In this document: positions 35,176 through 43,178 of the stretch, one piece after another
How the letters are laid out: every line of letters starts with the position of its first letter
How positions within the stretch are numbered: the stretch's first letter is position 1
NCBI RefSeq assembly: GCF_018760365.1
Contig: NZ_JAHIAB010000015.1
Span: forward strand, 62,001 to 126,000
Length of the DNA: 64,000 nt
Reading direction: 5' to 3'
Source: Pseudooceanicola endophyticus
GTDB lineage: Bacteria > Pseudomonadota > Alphaproteobacteria > Rhodobacterales > Rhodobacteraceae
The notes under the pieces: generated by a model
What the model saw: only the letters and a program-made list of their open reading frames with translations
What the model was told of the DNA's origin: nothing
Databases searched by the model: none
Translations under genes and position numbers: made by a program

Positions 35176-36971
35176 GCGCCCGCGACCTGTTGAACCCCGC
35201 CGATCCGCCGCAGGCCCAGGTCGACAAGCTGCTGAGCATCGCCGAGGCGCTGATGTACCGCGTCGAACAGGTCAACGCGCCCTCCGGCACCGCCTTCGCG
35301 CAGTTCCAGCGCGCCGCCCTTCTGGAACAGGAGGTCCGCGCCCGCACCGCCGAGCTGGAGCGCGCGCTGGACCTGCTGAACCAGTCGAATGCCCGGCTGG
35401 CGGCGGCCAGCCACGAGGCCGATCAGGCGCGCACCAACCTCACCAACGCGATCGAGACCGTTCAGGAAGGCTTTGCGCTGTTCTCTCCCGACGAGGCGCT
35501 TGTGCTGTTCAATTCGCGCTTTGCGCTTTCGATGCCCGATGTCCAGGTCCGGCTGGCGCCGGGGCTCAGCTTTGCCGATTACGTGGCCATGGTCTCGGAC
35601 AGCCGGCACCTGATGCTGCCCTCGGGCGAGACCCGGGAGGGCTGGCGCGCCGCGCGCATGGCCCGCCACGGCGACCGGCACGGCATGTTCAACGTCCGCC
35701 TGCGCGGCAACCGCTGGCTTCAGGTCAGCGAACACCGCACCCCCGAGGGCGGCATCGTCATCCTGCAGACCGATGTCACCGACATCATGCGGGTCGAACG
35801 GCGCGAACGCGCGAGGATGCTGGACGACCAGGCCCGGCTGATCCGCGCCACGCTCGACCATCTCGACCAGGGCGTCTGCATCTTCAACCGGGAGGCCCGG
35901 CTGGTGGGCTGGAACGCCCGGCTGGCCGACCTGCTGTCCTACCCGATGCGCAATTTCCACATCGGCATCGACGCCGAGGCGCTGATCTCCTGGATCTCGG
36001 GGCAGTTCCGCTTTCTGGGCAACACCCAGGCGGGGCGGCTGCGGGCCTGGACCGCCCAGGGCCACGGGCGCCCGCCGCTCTCCTTCGAGATCGCCCAGGG
36101 TGACAGCCGCACCCTGTCGGTCTCGGCACAGGAGATGCCGGACCGCGGCTTCGTCATCTCGGTCACCGATGTCACCGCCGAGCGCGCCGCCTCGCGGGCG
36201 CTGAGCGCGGTGAACGAGATGCTGGAGGCCCGCGTCGCCGAGCGCACCGAGGAGCTGGAGGCAGCCCTGGCCGAGGCCGAGCGCGCCAATGCTTCCAAGA
36301 CCCGCTTCGTGGCGGCGGCCAGCCATGACCTGCTGCAGCCGCTCTCTGCCGCCAAGCTGTTCCTGGCCGCCGCCGCGGACAACGGGGCCAGCACCGAAAG
36401 CGCGCCGGTGCTGGGCAAGGCGCAGCGGGCGCTGGAAAGCGTGGAACACATGCTGGGCGCGCTGCTCGACATTTCGCGGCTGGAATCGGGGCGCGCCGAG
36501 GTCCATGTGGGGTCGGTCGCGGTGGACCGGCTGATGCGCCAGCTGGCCGACGAGATGCTGCCCCAGGCCCAGGCCAAGGGGCTGGAACTGACGCTCTGCC
36601 CGTCCTGTGCCGTGGTGGCCAGCGATGCCACCTACCTGCGGCGGATCCTGCAGAACCTGCTGTCGAACGCGATCCGCTACACGCCCCGGGGGCGGGTGCT
36701 GCTGGGCGCGCGGCGGCGCGGGCGCTTCCTGCGGATCGAGGTGCACGACACCGGCCCCGGCATCCCCGAGAACCGCCGCAAGGACATCTTCCGCGAATTC
36801 GAGCGGCTGGAGGCGCCGGTCAGCCCGACCGATGGCATGGGGCTGGGCCTGGCCATCGTGGAACGCGCCTGCACCCTGCTGGGGCACGCGCTGACCCTGC
36901 ATTCCCGTCCCGGAGAGGGCACCTGCTTTGCCGTCAGCGTGCCGGTGATCCGCTACGCGCGGCGCGGCTAG
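35172..36971 (+). CDS. PAS-domain sensor histidine kinase (NahK/ErcS'-like)
   Basis: 599 residues, no membrane helices, so cytosolic. A coiled coil (about 50-95) is followed by two PAS-like domains (about 90-205, GFALFSPDEALVLFNSRFA; and 220-335, GVCIFNREARLVGWNARL), a second coiled coil, the H-box FVAAASHDLLQPLSAAK with His385, N-box NLLSNAIRYTP (about 495-505), DTGPG at 526-530 and the GMGLGLAIV lid. No receiver domain is attached. ATGA overlap with the FIST gene indicates coupled translation. The H-box (SHDLLQPL) matches the class of NahK/ErcS'. Confidence 0.92.
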   Translation: MSARDLLNPADPPQAQVDKLLSIAEALMYRVEQVNAPSGTAFAQFQRAALLEQEVRARTAELERALDLLNQSNARLAAASHEADQARTNLTNAIETVQEGFALFSPDEALVLFNSRFALSMPDVQVRLAPGLSFADYVAMVSDSRHLMLPSGETREGWRAARMARHGDRHGMFNVRLRGNRWLQVSEHRTPEGGIVILQTDVTDIMRVERRERARMLDDQARLIRATLDHLDQGVCIFNREARLVGWNARLADLLSYPMRNFHIGIDAEALISWISGQFRFLGNTQAGRLRAWTAQGHGRPPLSFEIAQGDSRTLSVSAQEMPDRGFVISVTDVTAERAASRALSAVNEMLEARVAERTEELEAALAEAERANASKTRFVAAASHDLLQPLSAAKLFLAAAADNGASTESAPVLGKAQRALESVEHMLGALLDISRLESGRAEVHVGSVAVDRLMRQLADEMLPQAQAKGLELTLCPSCAVVASDATYLRRILQNLLSNAIRYTPRGRVLLGARRRGRFLRIEVHDTGPGIPENRRKDIFREFERLEAPVSPTDGMGLGLAIVERACTLLGHALTLHSRPGEGTCFAVSVPVIRYARRG

Positions 36972-38215
36972 CCGGGGGGCGCCGGCCCCGACCGGCCCGG
37001 TGGCTCTGCCCGGGGGGCCGCACGCTCTGCCCTGCCCGCCGCGGATGGCGGAAAACGCAGCACCCGGGCCGGGCCGCGCCGGGCGGGCGGCGCCTGCGGC
37101 ACCGGCAACAGCGCAAACAGCAGCCTGCGCATCCGGGTCTCCCAGGGCAGCGGCGCGAAATGCCGCTGCCAGGCCTGACGGATCTCGGCCTGGCGGCGCG
37201 GCGCCTCGCGGCAGAACCCTTCGGCCAGGGCAAGCAGGCGCAGGGCGTCCTCTGCGGGGTCCTCCCGGGGGGACAGGGCGCAGGCATGGGGGTGAACGTC
37301 CAGGATATCGCGGGTGCCGGGCAGATCGGCCAGCGCCAGCGGCAGCCCGGCCTCGAACGCCTCCAGCGCGGCGATCGGCATCCCCTCGTAGCGCGAGGTC
37401 AGCAGGAAGGCATCGGCCCGGGCCATTTCCTCTCCGAGCGCGCCCAGCGCCCCGAGGAAATCGACCCGCCGCACCGCCGCCGGGCCCAGCAGGCGACGGG
37501 CCAGGTGCCGCACCGGCGGGCTGTCGGTCCCCTCGCCGCAGAGGCTGAGCCGGTAGTGCCCCGGCAGGGCGGCGAAGATCCGGAAGGCCCGGGCCAGGTT
37601 CTTCTGCCAGCCGGGACGGGCCACCACCAGGATGCGCCGTCGTTCGGGCCGGTCCTTGAACCGTGGTGCCGCCCCCAGGGTCGAGCAGTTGGGCAGCACC
37701 AGGCAGCGGTGGCGGGCGCAGATCCCGGGCCCGACGGCCCGGGCATGGGCCTGTCGCGCCCCCTCGCTCAGGAAGATCAGCGTCTGGGCGGGCCCCCGCG
37801 CCAGGGCATGGCGTTCGAAGCGCAGCGACAGTGCCGACCACAACCGGCGATGCCCCGGCCCGAAGGGCAGGCCATGATAGGTTACCGCGATCTCGATCCC
37901 CGGCAGCCGGCCACGCAGCAGCAACAGCCTCAGCAGGATCACCGCCATCCGGGCATGGGCCCAGACCAGTGCCGGACGTTCGCGCAGGATCAGCCGCTCC
38001 AGCGCGCGCAGCGCCGTCAGGTGCCACAGCAGCGCCCCGCCCGTGGCCAGCCCGCGCAGCTGCAAGTGCCGCACCGGACCCCGGCGCAGAAAGCCGTAGC
38101 CGCCGCGATCAACATCGCTCACCACGATGAAGCGCACCAGCCCGCGCCCGGCCTCGACCAGGTGGCCCAGGTGCCGGGGGACCCCGGAATAGCCACCGTC
38201 TCCGCCCAGCAGCAT
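36968..38215 (-). CDS. Glycosyltransferase, family 4-type (GT-B)
   Basis: 415 residues. It starts MLLGGDGGYSGVPRHLGHLVEAG, has ILVVARPGWQKNLARAFRIF at the start of the C-terminal Rossmann domain and TSRYEGMPIAALEAFEAGLP, the E-x7-E sugar-nucleotide motif of GT4 enzymes. It probably adds a sugar to a surface polysaccharide. The stop codon overlaps the histidine kinase stop in a shared CTAG (36968-36971). The tail after residue 385 is low-complexity Pro/Arg/Gly and may be an extension created by a lost stop. The ATG lies 28 bases after the upstream gene's stop. Confidence 0.88.
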   Translation of the reverse strand: MLLGGDGGYSGVPRHLGHLVEAGRGLVRFIVVSDVDRGGYGFLRRGPVRHLQLRGLATGGALLWHLTALRALERLILRERPALVWAHARMAVILLRLLLLRGRLPGIEIAVTYHGLPFGPGHRRLWSALSLRFERHALARGPAQTLIFLSEGARQAHARAVGPGICARHRCLVLPNCSTLGAAPRFKDRPERRRILVVARPGWQKNLARAFRIFAALPGHYRLSLCGEGTDSPPVRHLARRLLGPAAVRRVDFLGALGALGEEMARADAFLLTSRYEGMPIAALEAFEAGLPLALADLPGTRDILDVHPHACALSPREDPAEDALRLLALAEGFCREAPRRQAEIRQAWQRHFAPLPWETRMRRLLFALLPVPQAPPARRGPARVLRFPPSAAGRAERAAPRAEPPGRSGPAPPG

Positions 38216-38243
38216 CACCTTCAGCGGTTCGGCGGGAAAGGGA

Positions 38244-39161
38244 TCAGACCAGGCCAAGCAGCGCCCCTCCCCAGAAGCCCAGGCGCCCCTGCCGGGTCTG
38301 CCGGAACAGGCCGAGCTTGCGGAACGTTCCCAGACGGCGCAGCCCCGGCGCACGCCGGGCCGCGGCGAAAGCCTCCAGCGTGGTGCGGTTTTCCGGGGTC
38401 AGGGCCGCGCGGCAGGCCAGCAGCGCCGTCAGCTGGGCGTCGATCCGGCGGGCATAGCGCCCGCGCAGCACCGCGCGCTTGCGGGCCAGCCAGCCACGCA
38501 GCCCCCGGGAACAGCCGATCGCATTGCCCCCATGCAGCCGGTACAGCACCGCCGGCACCGGATCGTAGAGGCACAGCGCCCCCGCCCCGGTCAGCAGCTG
38601 GTAGAGGAACCAGTCATGGGCATAGATCCCCGCGGCCTGCGGCGCGACCTGCCGCACCAGGCGGGCGGCGGCCGGGTTCAGCACCAGCGTATTGCCGAAG
38701 GCCACGTTCTCCAGCAGGGCGTTCTCGAAACAAGGGGGCCGGGCGGGATGCGCGGAGGGCCAGTACAGCCCGCCGGAGACATCCCAGTTCACCCGTCGGG
38801 CATGGACGAAGGCCGGCACATGGCCCGGCACCCGGCTCAGCAGCGCCTGGGCTCGGGCCAGCTTGCCCGGCAGCCAGATATCGTCCTGATCGGCCAGCGC
38901 CACCGGCCCCGGCACCTCCGGCAGATCGGCCAGCAGAGCCAGGAAATGCGCCGCCGCCCCCTGCCCCGGTCCCGCTCCGATCTGCACCTGTCCCTGGGGC
39001 CAGCGCGCGGCAAAGCGCCGGAGCAGCCCCGGCGATCCATCTTCGGAACCGTCATCGGACAACCGCAGCCGCCAGCCCGCGCGCAGCGGTTCCGTCAGGC
39101 TGCCCAGCTGTGCCGGCAGGTAGCGCGCGCCGTTCTTGACGGCCATCAGGATCAGCATCAT
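38244..39161 (-). CDS. Glycosyltransferase family 2 (GT-A), rhamnosyltransferase-like
   Basis: 305 residues. The GT-A nucleotide-binding start MMLILMAVKNGARYLPAQL, RLSDDGSEDGS and the DxD-type ALADQDDIWLPGKL are intact, followed by HDWFLYQLLTGAG, a pattern of RgpB/WbbL-like rhamnosyl- or glucosyltransferases. It probably extends a cell-surface glycan. It is followed by the GT4 gene and is divergent from the next pair of transferases across a 194-base gap. Confidence 0.88.
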   Translation of the reverse strand: MMLILMAVKNGARYLPAQLGSLTEPLRAGWRLRLSDDGSEDGSPGLLRRFAARWPQGQVQIGAGPGQGAAAHFLALLADLPEVPGPVALADQDDIWLPGKLARAQALLSRVPGHVPAFVHARRVNWDVSGGLYWPSAHPARPPCFENALLENVAFGNTLVLNPAAARLVRQVAPQAAGIYAHDWFLYQLLTGAGALCLYDPVPAVLYRLHGGNAIGCSRGLRGWLARKRAVLRGRYARRIDAQLTALLACRAALTPENRTTLEAFAAARRAPGLRRLGTFRKLGLFRQTRQGRLGFWGGALLGLV

Positions 39162-39355
39162 GCCTCCGCAGCGGATTGCAGGTCTGGCCGCAGCCTTGCA
39201 CCCGGGCCGTTAAGGAGCCGTGTCCGCCCACCCGATTTCGCCCCCACTGCCCTCCCCAGACCGGTTAACCCGGTATTCAGCATGACCCGCGTAACGCTGG
39301 AGACGGGCCGGATCTCCGGCGCGACGGCACCGGTACAGCGGATCACGGGCGGACC

Positions 39356-40648
39356 ATGGCACGACGGCACCTCAGCTTGCGACATTTCCGGCGGCTGCTG
39401 CAGCTTCTGCGGCAGGAGGGGCCGCGCCAGACCGGGCGGCGGGTGCGGCTGTGGTGGCAGGCCACCGGCGGCGGGGCGCGGCCCTCGATCCTGCCGGAGC
39501 AGACTGGCGCCCCGGCAGCGACCGACCTGCAAAGCTTCTGGACCGACCTGGCCGAACGGCATGCCTTCCGCATTCCCAGCCCGCCGCTGCAGAACCGCCG
39601 CCGCAAGGTCGCCCTGATCGGAGACCTCAACCTGCCGCAATGCCGCAAGTACCGGGTCGAGCAGCTCTCGGAACTGATGCGCCTTTCGGGGGCCGACTAC
39701 ACATTTTCGCATTACGAGGACGTGCCGCGCTGCATGGACATCCTGCAGGATGCCAGCCACGTGATGCTCTACCGGCTCAGCACCCATCCCCTTGTGACGC
39801 AATACCTGTACGAGGCCCGGCGGCTGCGGCTGCCGGTGCTCTACGACATCGACGACCCGCTGTTCTCGGTGCCGGCCTATGCGGGCTATGCCAACATGGC
39901 GGCCCTGCCGCCCGGGATGCGCGATCATTTCCTGGCACAGGCGCCGCGCTACGCCGAGGTGATGAATGTCGCCGATGCGATCAGCGTCTCGACCCCGGCG
40001 CTGCAGGCGCATCTGCGCGAATTCACCCAGAGGCCGGTCTTCCTGCGCCGCAACTTCGCCGACCTCCAGACGCTGGAGGCCCGCCCGGCACCGCCGCCCG
40101 CAGGCGGCGGGCTGCGGCTGTGCTTTGCCAGCGGATCGCATGGCCACGAGGCCGATTTCGAGTTGATCGCCGGGCCGGTGCAGCGGCTGCTGGCCCGTGA
40201 TCCGGCGCACCGGCTGGTGATCCTGGGCCATTTCGACGCCAGCCGCCTGCCCGCCCCCCTGCGCCCGCGGATCGAACCGCATCCCTTCACCGGCTATGCC
40301 GCCTATCTGCGCCAGCTGGCCGGCTGCCATGTTGCGCTGATGCCGTTGCAGGATGACCTTTTCAACCGCTGCAAGAGCGCGGTACGGGTGATCGACGCCG
40401 CCTCGGTCGGGGTGGCCAGCTTCGTCTCGCCGGTCTCGGACATGGCCGCGATGGTCGAGGACGGCGGCACCGGGCGGGTGCTGGCGGCCCCGCAGGACTG
40501 GGACGGCGCGCTGGAGGCGGCGGCCCGCGACCGGGGCGCCACCGCCCGCATGGGCACCGCGGCCCGCCGCGTGCTGGAGGCCGACTGGACGGCCCGTCTG
40601 GGCGCGCCGGTGGCCGATCCCGGCCTGCTGCGGTGGCTGGCAGCATGA
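39356..40648 (+). CDS. Glycosyltransferase, GT-B fold, surface polysaccharide
   Basis: 430 residues. A basic N-terminus (MARRHLSLRHFRRLLQLL) may bind the membrane face. VALIGDLNLPQCRKYRV and VLYDIDDPLFSVPAYAGYAN resemble the group of glycosyltransferases annotated as family 1/4 in capsule clusters, and the C-terminal half has RLCFASGSHGHEADF and CKSAVRVIDAASVGVASFVSP. Acceptor and donor sugars cannot be named. Its ATG overlaps nothing, but its stop overlaps the next start (ATGA at 40645-40648). Confidence 0.83.
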   Translation: MARRHLSLRHFRRLLQLLRQEGPRQTGRRVRLWWQATGGGARPSILPEQTGAPAATDLQSFWTDLAERHAFRIPSPPLQNRRRKVALIGDLNLPQCRKYRVEQLSELMRLSGADYTFSHYEDVPRCMDILQDASHVMLYRLSTHPLVTQYLYEARRLRLPVLYDIDDPLFSVPAYAGYANMAALPPGMRDHFLAQAPRYAEVMNVADAISVSTPALQAHLREFTQRPVFLRRNFADLQTLEARPAPPPAGGGLRLCFASGSHGHEADFELIAGPVQRLLARDPAHRLVILGHFDASRLPAPLRPRIEPHPFTGYAAYLRQLAGCHVALMPLQDDLFNRCKSAVRVIDAASVGVASFVSPVSDMAAMVEDGGTGRVLAAPQDWDGALEAAARDRGATARMGTAARRVLEADWTARLGAPVADPGLLRWLAA

Positions 40649-41922
40649 GCGCGCCGCTGCCCCGCCCCCCTGAGGGAGCGCCGCATGTGCTGGTCGGCAA
40701 TGTCTTCTTCGCCCCCAACAGCTACGGCGGCGCCACCATCGTCGCCGAGGAGGTCGCCCGCGCCCTGCAGGCCCGCCACGGCTGGCAGGTCAGCGCCGTG
40801 TCCGCGATCAGCCGCCGCGACCTGCCGGATTACGCCCTGCGCCGGGCCCAGAGCGGGGCGATCGCCAGCTATCTGATCAATCTGCCGGAACGGCGCGACG
40901 CCGTGCAGATGTACGACAATCCCCGGGTCGGAGAGATCCTGGCCCGGCTGATCCGCAGCCTTGCCCCGGACCTTTTGCACCTGCACTGCCTCCAGGAGCT
41001 GGGCGTTGCCCCGCTGGAGGCCGCGCGGGCGGCGGGCCTGCCCACCGTGCTGTCCGTGCATGACTTCTGGTGGATCTGCGAACGCCAGTTCATGATCCGC
41101 CCCGACGGGCGCTACTGTGCCCAGGACCCGGTGCGGATCGAGGCCTGCCAGCGCTGCGGCCCCGACCTGGGGCCGATGCGGCACCGGCAGGACCGGCTGC
41201 GGGCGGCGGCCTCGGCGGCAGCGCTGATGACCTTCCCCTCCGATTTCGCCCGCACCCTGTGCCTGGCCTCCGGGCTGGTCCCGCCCCGGGCCGAAGTCTG
41301 GCGCAACGGCATCACCCTGCCCGGTCCGGGGTTCTTCGCCCGCCAGGCCCGGCGCCGCGCCGAGGATCCCCGGCTGGTCTTCGGCTTCTGCGGCGGCCCG
41401 TCCGAGCTGAAGGGCTGGCCGCTGATCCGCAGCGCCTTCGCCGGGCTCAACCGGCGGGATTTCCGGGTGGTTCTGGCCGATGGCGCCCTGCGGGACAGCT
41501 GGTGGCGCGGCATCGACCTGCGCGCCCTGCCCGGCGACTGGCGGGTCCACCCGCGCTACAGCCAGGCCGGGATGGACGAGTTCTGGTCCGGGATCGACGT
41601 GCTGCTGTTCCCCTCGCAATGGAAGGAAACCTTCGGTCTGACCCTGCGGGAGGCGCTGGCCCGGGGCATCCGGGTGATCCAGACCGACAGTGGCGGCACC
41701 ATGGAGCACAGCGGGCCCGACCGGGACCGCGCCCTGCCGCTGGGCGCCCCCGCCAGCGCCCTGCAACAGGAGATCCTTTTCGCCCTGCGCCGCCCCGACC
41801 GACTGGCCCCGCCGGTGCCGGTAGACAGCTTCGCCGATCAGGCCGACCGGTTCGTCGCCCTGACCGCCCCGCTGCTGGAGGCCCGGCCGCATCCGGCCCG
41901 ACCGCTGCGGCTGCTGCCCTGA
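40645..41922 (+). CDS. Glycosyltransferase family 4
   Basis: 425 residues, coupled to the previous gene by a 4-base overlap. The N-terminal domain has FFAPNSYGGATIVAEEVARAL and LHLHCLQELGVAPLEAARA with VLSVHDFWWICERQF, usual for GT4 enzymes. The C-terminal domain has FGFCGGPSELKGWPLIRSAF and QWKETFGLTLREALARG, the E-x7-E motif. Likely to act on the same glycan as its neighbour. Donor unknown. Confidence 0.88.
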   Translation: MSAPLPRPPEGAPHVLVGNVFFAPNSYGGATIVAEEVARALQARHGWQVSAVSAISRRDLPDYALRRAQSGAIASYLINLPERRDAVQMYDNPRVGEILARLIRSLAPDLLHLHCLQELGVAPLEAARAAGLPTVLSVHDFWWICERQFMIRPDGRYCAQDPVRIEACQRCGPDLGPMRHRQDRLRAAASAAALMTFPSDFARTLCLASGLVPPRAEVWRNGITLPGPGFFARQARRRAEDPRLVFGFCGGPSELKGWPLIRSAFAGLNRRDFRVVLADGALRDSWWRGIDLRALPGDWRVHPRYSQAGMDEFWSGIDVLLFPSQWKETFGLTLREALARGIRVIQTDSGGTMEHSGPDRDRALPLGAPASALQQEILFALRRPDRLAPPVPVDSFADQADRFVALTAPLLEARPHPARPLRLLP

Positions 41923-42078
41923 ACTCCCTGGCCCCGCAGGCCCGGAAGGGGTGGGGCGCGCCGCCCGCAGAGGCGCCCGGGGCAGGACGTGCCGAAGCGG
42001 GCCGACCCTCCGGGCCAGGCCCCCCAAGGCGCGCGCCCTTGGCGAGGAAGGCCGAGAGCGCCGGAAAGCGCCCCGCTG

Positions 42079-42954
42079 TCAGGCCTCCCAGCTGTCCGGC
42101 AGGACCAGGCCAAGGGCGCGCAGCTCTGCACATATGCGGGCCACGTCTTCGGCAACCAGATCCGGGAAATAGGCCGGCATCGGCAGTGCGGCCGAGGCAT
42201 TCACCTGCCGCTTCACCAGCGCCTCCGGATAGGCGTGATGCCCGAGCCCGAGGAAATCCTCGATCCGGGTCAGCACGCCATGGGGATCGCGGCGCATGTC
42301 CTCGTAGAAGAGCGGCAACAGGCTGTCCGGGTCCAGCCCCGCGCGCAGGCGACGCATCACCGCGCCGTATTCGGCATTCGACCAGATGAAGTCCTGCCGC
42401 AGGAAGGCCTCGGCCTCCTGCGGGCCCCATTGCGCCAGCCGCTCCAGCTGCCCGGTGACGCCAAGGTGGAACTTGACGTGGCTCCACAGCCGCCGGACCG
42501 GGTGGCGCATGGTGTAGATCACCCGCAGCCGGGTGCAGCTGCCCCGGATCGCCTGCCAGGCCTCCACCGGCAGATGGGCATGGAGGTTGGAGAAATCGCA
42601 GGCGTAAAGCTCTCCGCGCGGGCGGGTGAAGAGGTTGCGGTACCAGAAATCGTCCACCGGGCGGGCCAGGTACTGGGCGGCCCAGTGCAGCTCCAGGCGG
42701 ATGCGCTCGGGATTGGCGGTCTCGGGGTCGAACCGGTCGAGGTACCGCTCCCGGACGCGGCGCAGGCGGTTGCGGTCCGACAGCTGCCGGCTGTCGCAGT
42801 AGCGGTGGTAGAAGTAGTGCAGCTCCTTCTCGGGGGTGAAATGCAGCTCCGGATGGCGCTCCAGCACCGAAAAGAGCCAGGTCGTCCCGGCCTTCATCGC
42901 CCCCACGCTGAGGCAGAGATGCCCGAACAGCCGCGCCTCGTCCTGCCCTGCCAT
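42079..42954 (-). CDS. PAPS-dependent sulfotransferase
   Basis: 291 residues. The 5'-phosphosulfate-binding loop is SVGAMKAGTTWLFSVLERHP (residues about 16-35, lysine and TTW), the 3'-phosphate site is RVIYTMRHPVRRLWSHVKF, and LARP-DDFWYRNLF, FEDM-like LLPLFYEDMRRDP are also present. It transfers sulfate from PAPS to a carbohydrate or other acceptor. Its place beside four glycosyltransferases suggests a sulfated surface polysaccharide. ATG 42954 has GAGGGGATGACGGC upstream; the in-frame start at 43101 would cover the promoter region. Confidence 0.9.
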   Translation of the reverse strand: MAGQDEARLFGHLCLSVGAMKAGTTWLFSVLERHPELHFTPEKELHYFYHRYCDSRQLSDRNRLRRVRERYLDRFDPETANPERIRLELHWAAQYLARPVDDFWYRNLFTRPRGELYACDFSNLHAHLPVEAWQAIRGSCTRLRVIYTMRHPVRRLWSHVKFHLGVTGQLERLAQWGPQEAEAFLRQDFIWSNAEYGAVMRRLRAGLDPDSLLPLFYEDMRRDPHGVLTRIEDFLGLGHHAYPEALVKRQVNASAALPMPAYFPDLVAEDVARICAELRALGLVLPDSWEA

Positions 42955-43178
42955 GCCGTCATCCCCTCTGACCTCGTTTCCGGCATAAGGGCGATTGGTC
43001 AAAGCATGGTTACCGGCCGGCAAAAGGTGAAATGCGGCAGGGCCGTGGCGGAACTCTGGCAAGACCGCGAAACATCCTGAAATTACGTGGCATTTTTCCA
43101 CTTCGACAGGGGACGTGGCCAGCGGCTGTTAACCGGCGACGCGTAGCCTCGGGACGTCTACCGCTTCCGGAGCCGACC

